Source: Winogradskyella flava
Lineage (GTDB): Bacteria > Bacteroidota > Bacteroidia > Flavobacteriales > Flavobacteriaceae
Assembly: GCF_014243395.1 (NCBI RefSeq)
Contig: NZ_JACLCP010000005.1
Location: forward strand, 62,001 to 126,000
Reading direction: 5' to 3'
Length of the DNA: 64,000 bases
The translations under genes were made by a program, and so were the position numbers. A model generated the notes under the pieces. That model worked only from the letters and a program-made list of their open reading frames with translations, was not told where the DNA came from and searched no databases. The first letter of the stretch is position 1; each line of letters begins with the position of its first letter. Positions 61,029 through 64,000 of this stretch are shown here, in pieces.

Positions 61029-62282
61029 TCATATATTAAATACATCCTTAACTTTATCTACATAATCTAGTTTTTCCCAAGTAAATAGCTCTACATCTAT
61101 GGTTTTTGATTCGCCATAAGGTTGGTCAAAAGTTTTGGAGACCGTCTCGTTTTGTCTTCCCATATGCCCATAGGCTGCAGTCTCGCTGTACATAGGTTGG
61201 CGTAGTTTTAATCGACCTTCAATAGCAGCCGGACGCATATCAAAAATCTTAGACACTTTTTCAGCAATTTCACCATCCGTTAAATTAAATGGGCAAGTAC
61301 CATAGGTGTCAATAAATATTCCCATAGGTTCCACAACACCAATAGCATAAGAGACTTGCACTAAAACTTCGTCACATAGACCAGCAGCCACTAAATTCTT
61401 GGCGATATGCCTAGTTGCATAAGCTGCACTGCGATCTACCTTACTTGGGTCTTTACCAGAAAATGCGCCACCACCATGCGCACCTTTTCCACCATAAGTG
61501 TCTACTATGATTTTTCGGCCTGTTAAGCCAGTGTCACCATGTGGTCCACCTATTACGAATTTCCCTGTTGGATTGATGTGGTATTTTATATCATTATTAA
61601 ACAATGGCTTAATATGATCTGGTACTTGAGCAACCACTCTAGGAATTAGTATGTCAACAATATCCTTTCTAATTTTTGCCAACATGCTTTCATCTGTGTC
61701 AAATTCATCATGTTGTGTAGATACTACAATGGCATCTATACGCTGCGGTGTATTGTCATCACTGTATTCTATAGTTACCTGGCTCTTAGAGTCTGGTCTT
61801 AAGTAAGTAATGTCTTTATGCTCTCGTCTTAATGCTGCTAATTCCTTTAAAATTAAATGCGAAATATCTAAGGCCAGCGGCATATAATTAGTAGTCTCAT
61901 TGGTGGCGTAGCCAAACATCATACCTTGGTCACCAGCACCTTGTTCTTCCTTTGAGGCTCTATCTACACCACGATTGATATCTTCAGATTGCTCATGTAT
62001 CGCTGAAATAACACCACAAGAATTGCCATCAAACATGTATTCACTCTTGGTATAACCAATTTTATTAATGGTATCACGGGCAATTTTTTGTACATCGAGG
62101 TAGGTATTGGATTTTACCTCGCCCGCTAAAACTACTTGGCCTGTGGTTACCAAAGTCTCGCAAGCTACTTTAGATTCTGGATCAAAAGCCAAAAAATTAT
62201 CAATTAAAGCGTCACTGATTTGGTCTGCTACTTTATCTGGATGGCCTTCGGAAACACTCTCTGAAGTAAATAAATAAGGCAT
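61029..62282 (-). CDS. metK: S-adenosylmethionine synthetase
   Basis: 417 residues. [15 protein letters not shown] at the ATP site, [12 protein letters not shown] and [19 protein letters not shown] are the two family signatures, with [14 protein letters not shown] between. It makes SAM from methionine and ATP in the cytoplasm. Slightly longer than Escherichia coli MetK (384), as is common in Bacteroidota. Single-gene unit; I see no recognisable SAM riboswitch in the 249 bp upstream. Secure. Confidence 0.97.
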   Translation of the reverse strand: MPYLFTSESVSEGHPDKVADQISDALIDNFLAFDPESKVACETLVTTGQVVLAGEVKSNTYLDVQKIARDTINKIGYTKSEYMFDGNSCGVISAIHEQSEDINRGVDRASKEEQGAGDQGMMFGYATNETTNYMPLALDISHLILKELAALRREHKDITYLRPDSKSQVTIEYSDDNTPQRIDAIVVSTQHDEFDTDESMLAKIRKDIVDILIPRVVAQVPDHIKPLFNNDIKYHINPTGKFVIGGPHGDTGLTGRKIIVDTYGGKGAHGGGAFSGKDPSKVDRSAAYATRHIAKNLVAAGLCDEVLVQVSYAIGVVEPMGIFIDTYGTCPFNLTDGEIAEKVSKIFDMRPAAIEGRLKLRQPMYSETAAYGHMGRQNETVSKTFDQPYGESKTIDVELFTWEKLDYVDKVKDVFNI

Positions 62283-62531
62283 ATAACTTTTCTTTTGTTA
62301 AGGTTAAATTATAATAAGGTATTTGAAGATTGCTTGGTCGCAAGAGAAGTGTAATACTTTCTGCTTTAGCATTTTTTTATAAGGTTGCAATCAGACAAAT
62401 TTTTCCTTTATAATATCTGACAAAAATAAGGATTAATACGAGAATTAAAAACCTAATGTTGTGTTAACAATTTCTTGTTAGTAATATTAAATATGGATGA
62501 GAGATATTTTAGAATTTAGCATAAAATTAGT

Positions 62532-62624
62532 ATGATGAAAAGATATAAACAGGAATTTAGGTTTGCTATGAGTTTATTGGTATTGACCTTAGTATCTTTA
62601 TTAGCAACTTTACTAGTAAATTAA
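62532..62624 (+). CDS. Candidate 30-residue single-helix membrane peptide
   Basis: ATG at 62532, stop at 62622-62624. Six basic or polar residues (MMKRYKQEFRF) precede one hydrophobic helix of about 17 residues rich in Leu (AMSLLVLTLVSLLATLLVN). Charge pattern and length fit a small membrane protein. It lies in the otherwise empty 377-bp gap between metK and the PagL-like gene; the rest of the gap shows only a -7 element. No family recognised; may be chance. Confidence 0.4.
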   Translation: MMKRYKQEFRFAMSLLVLTLVSLLATLLVN

Positions 62625-62633
62625 TAATTCCAT

Positions 62634-62641
62634 TACTTTTG
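62634..62641 (+). promoter_or_regulatory. Putative -7 element of the PagL-like gene
   Basis: TACTTTTG followed by CC, 18 bp before the ATG at 62660; the upstream TTG at 62639 lies inside this element and so is unlikely to be the start. Confidence 0.45.
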
Positions 62642-62659
62642 CCAGTAACTATATTGTTT

Positions 62660-63754
62660 ATGAAGTACTGGCTTACAGGTTTGATAATTTCACTTGGATT
62701 ATTTTTATTTTCTCAAGAGAAGGTAACGTCCGATTCATATTTTGACCTCAATTACTTTGGTGGTAATATCGCACTTCATAACAACGATATTCTTCATTTA
62801 ATTACTGGGCATCCTGAAGGTGTTATTTTTAGTTGGAATAAAAAGACTTTTGGTGACGACGCTTGGGAGCAACGTTATAATTATCCAGATTATGGTGTGT
62901 CTTTTATTTATCAGGATTTAAAAAATTATGTTTTAGGTAATAATTATGGATTGTATGCACATTATAATTTTTACTTTTTCAAGCGGCATTTAATGTTACG
63001 TCTTGGCCAAGGGATAGCCTATAACACTAATCCTTATGATAAAATAGATAATCATAAAAATGTGGCATTTGGTTCTCATTTATTGAGTTCGACCTATGTC
63101 ATGCTGAATTATAAAAAGCAGCGACTTTTTAATAGAATTGGATTCCAGACTGGTCTATCCTTAGTCCATTATTCCAATGCTAATGTTAAGGCACCTAATA
63201 CGAGTGTGAATACTATTGCCCTCAATATTGGTCTAAACTATGATTTGGATAGTGATGATCGCGACTTTATTGACGATTTAGAAAAAGAAAAGTATACAGA
63301 GCGGATTAAATATAATTTGGCTTTTAGAAGTGGCATTAACCAAAGCGATGTCATTGGTAGTGGACAGTTTCCATTTTATATATTATCGACCTATGCCGAT
63401 AAGCGTTTGAGTCATATTAGCGCTATCCAATTTGGTGTTGATGTATTTTTTTCAAATTTCTTAAAGGAACTGATCTATTATCAATCTGTATCTTTTCCAG
63501 AGCTTGATGTCACTGGAGATGAAGACTATAAACGTGTTGGGTTATTTGCTGGTCATGAATTGTTCATTAATCGAATGTCTATTGAAACACAGTTTGGCTA
63601 TTATGTCTATTATCCTTTTGATTTTGAGGGTAGAACATATATTAGAATTGGGTTAAAACGTTATTTTGGAAATAAGTTTTTTGGAGCCATGACCTTAAAG
63701 TCCCATGGGGCAAAAGCCGAAGCTGTAGAGTTTGGAGTAGGTGTAAGACTCTAA
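62660..63754 (+). CDS. PagL-like acyloxyacyl hydrolase (lipid A deacylase-like outer-membrane protein)
   Basis: 364 residues from the ATG at 62660, giving signal peptide GLFLFSQEK. The barrel contains LSLVHYSNANVKAPN with His170 and Ser172, matching the His-x-Ser catalytic pair of PagL-type lipid A 3-O-deacylases, and repeated amphipathic strands (HLMLRLGQGIAYNT, NTIALNIGLNY). It is about twice as long as PagL of Pseudomonas, with a second half of extra strands ending FGVGVRL. Removal of a lipid A acyl chain in the outer membrane is the best guess. The barrel is clear; enzyme activity is inferred. Confidence 0.75.
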   Translation: MKYWLTGLIISLGLFLFSQEKVTSDSYFDLNYFGGNIALHNNDILHLITGHPEGVIFSWNKKTFGDDAWEQRYNYPDYGVSFIYQDLKNYVLGNNYGLYAHYNFYFFKRHLMLRLGQGIAYNTNPYDKIDNHKNVAFGSHLLSSTYVMLNYKKQRLFNRIGFQTGLSLVHYSNANVKAPNTSVNTIALNIGLNYDLDSDDRDFIDDLEKEKYTERIKYNLAFRSGINQSDVIGSGQFPFYILSTYADKRLSHISAIQFGVDVFFSNFLKELIYYQSVSFPELDVTGDEDYKRVGLFAGHELFINRMSIETQFGYYVYYPFDFEGRTYIRIGLKRYFGNKFFGAMTLKSHGAKAEAVEFGVGVRL

Positions 63755-63831
63755 TAGTATTTACAATATACCTTATGAACTCAAATTAAATTTTTAAGAT
63801 TTTTATCTATAATTATTAACTAAAGTCACTC

Positions 63832-63839
63832 TATATTTG
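63832..63839 (+). promoter_or_regulatory. Putative -7 element of the tatA gene
   Basis: TATATTTG followed by CA, a perfect extended match. It ends 4 bp before the GTG start at 63844, which would make the message leaderless unless translation starts at the TTG at 63865. Confidence 0.5.
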
Positions 63840-63843
63840 CAAT

Positions 63844-64000
63844 GTGATACAGCTAGTTACATTTTTGTTCATTGGAGGGACCGAAATCATATTCATACTA
63901 TTTATAGTAGTATTGGTTTTTGGTGCAGATAAACTACCTGAGGTAGCTCGCGGTTTAGGTAAAGGCATGCGCACACTTAAGGACGCCACTAACGATATTA
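63844..64000 (+). CDS. tatA: TatA/E-type twin-arginine translocase subunit, 3'-truncated by window edge
   Basis: 52 residues visible, frame open to the end. GGTEIIFILFIVVLVFGADKLPEVARGLGKGMR is split here as GGTEIIFILFIVVLVFGADK then LPEVARGLGKGMR: one short membrane helix, the FG-x-x-LP hinge and an amphipathic helix, the hallmark of TatA/TatB/Hcf106. It forms the protein-conducting part of the Tat pathway for folded proteins. The start is uncertain: GTG at 63844 or TTG at 63865; no ATG is in frame. TatA versus TatB cannot be separated on this fragment. Confidence 0.85.
   Translation, partial: MIQLVTFLFIGGTEIIFILFIVVLVFGADKLPEVARGLGKGMRTLKDATNDI

Noticed and set aside
62283..62531. Possible SAM riboswitch upstream of metK
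   Set aside because: No conserved riboswitch core or pseudoknot pattern could be recognised on the minus strand.

Overview
The window looks like chromosomal DNA of a marine member of the Flavobacteriaceae (Bacteroidota). Low G+C, promoter -7 elements of the TAnnTTTG type, near absence of Shine-Dalgarno sequences, type IX secretion (T9SS) C-terminal sorting tails, GLPGLI-family proteins and TonB-linked outer-membrane proteins all point there. I see no rRNA, tRNA, CRISPR array, insertion sequence or prophage.

Layout. 1-10533 is the 3' part of a beta-1,3-glucan (laminarin-type) utilisation locus: a 5'-truncated GH17, a GH30 lipoprotein, a GPH-type sugar symporter, two tandem cytoplasmic GH17 enzymes, a T9SS-secreted protein, a DUF255 thioredoxin-fold lipoprotein and a LacI regulator. 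10594-17316 holds an 11-mer-repeat lipoprotein, KDO transferase, a sugar aminotransferase, galE, an amidohydrolase, lspA and fabD. 17425-30162 is housekeeping on the minus strand: an ABC exporter whose permease is fused to an M1 peptidase, a membrane-anchored DHFR, thyA with two TonB-C proteins, a nucleoside transporter, a bifunctional nuclease and etfAB. A lone CBM48 protein lies on the plus strand. 30270-42947 contains a T9SS orphan, pdhB, a DUF5686 protein, a DUF6090 cluster, an M1 peptidase and a soluble plus a membrane pyrophosphatase. 43073-46496 has a PL6 alginate lyase-like gene with its own operator-like palindromes, an App1-like phosphatase and a deoxynucleoside kinase. 47443-58967 is the most interesting block: a two-component system divergent from a small secreted protein and two rounds of GLPGLI and TonB-linked receptor genes. 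59005-64000 has a large CILP-like lipoprotein, metK, a candidate 30-residue membrane peptide, a PagL-like outer-membrane hydrolase and the start of a tatA gene.

How genes work together. The first block would cut branched beta-glucan outside the inner membrane (GH17, GH30), import oligosaccharides (GPH symporter) and finish them in the cytoplasm (two GH17), with LacI as likely regulator. Nucleotide metabolism recurs (DHFR, ThyA, CNT transporter, dNK). The two-component block has three GTTAAC palindromes exactly 10 bp apart between the divergent genes, the pattern expected for an OmpR-family response regulator. I infer a self-regulated outer-membrane system of unknown substrate and propose it as the candidate undescribed system. 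All functional calls come from reading motifs by eye; no database search was run.
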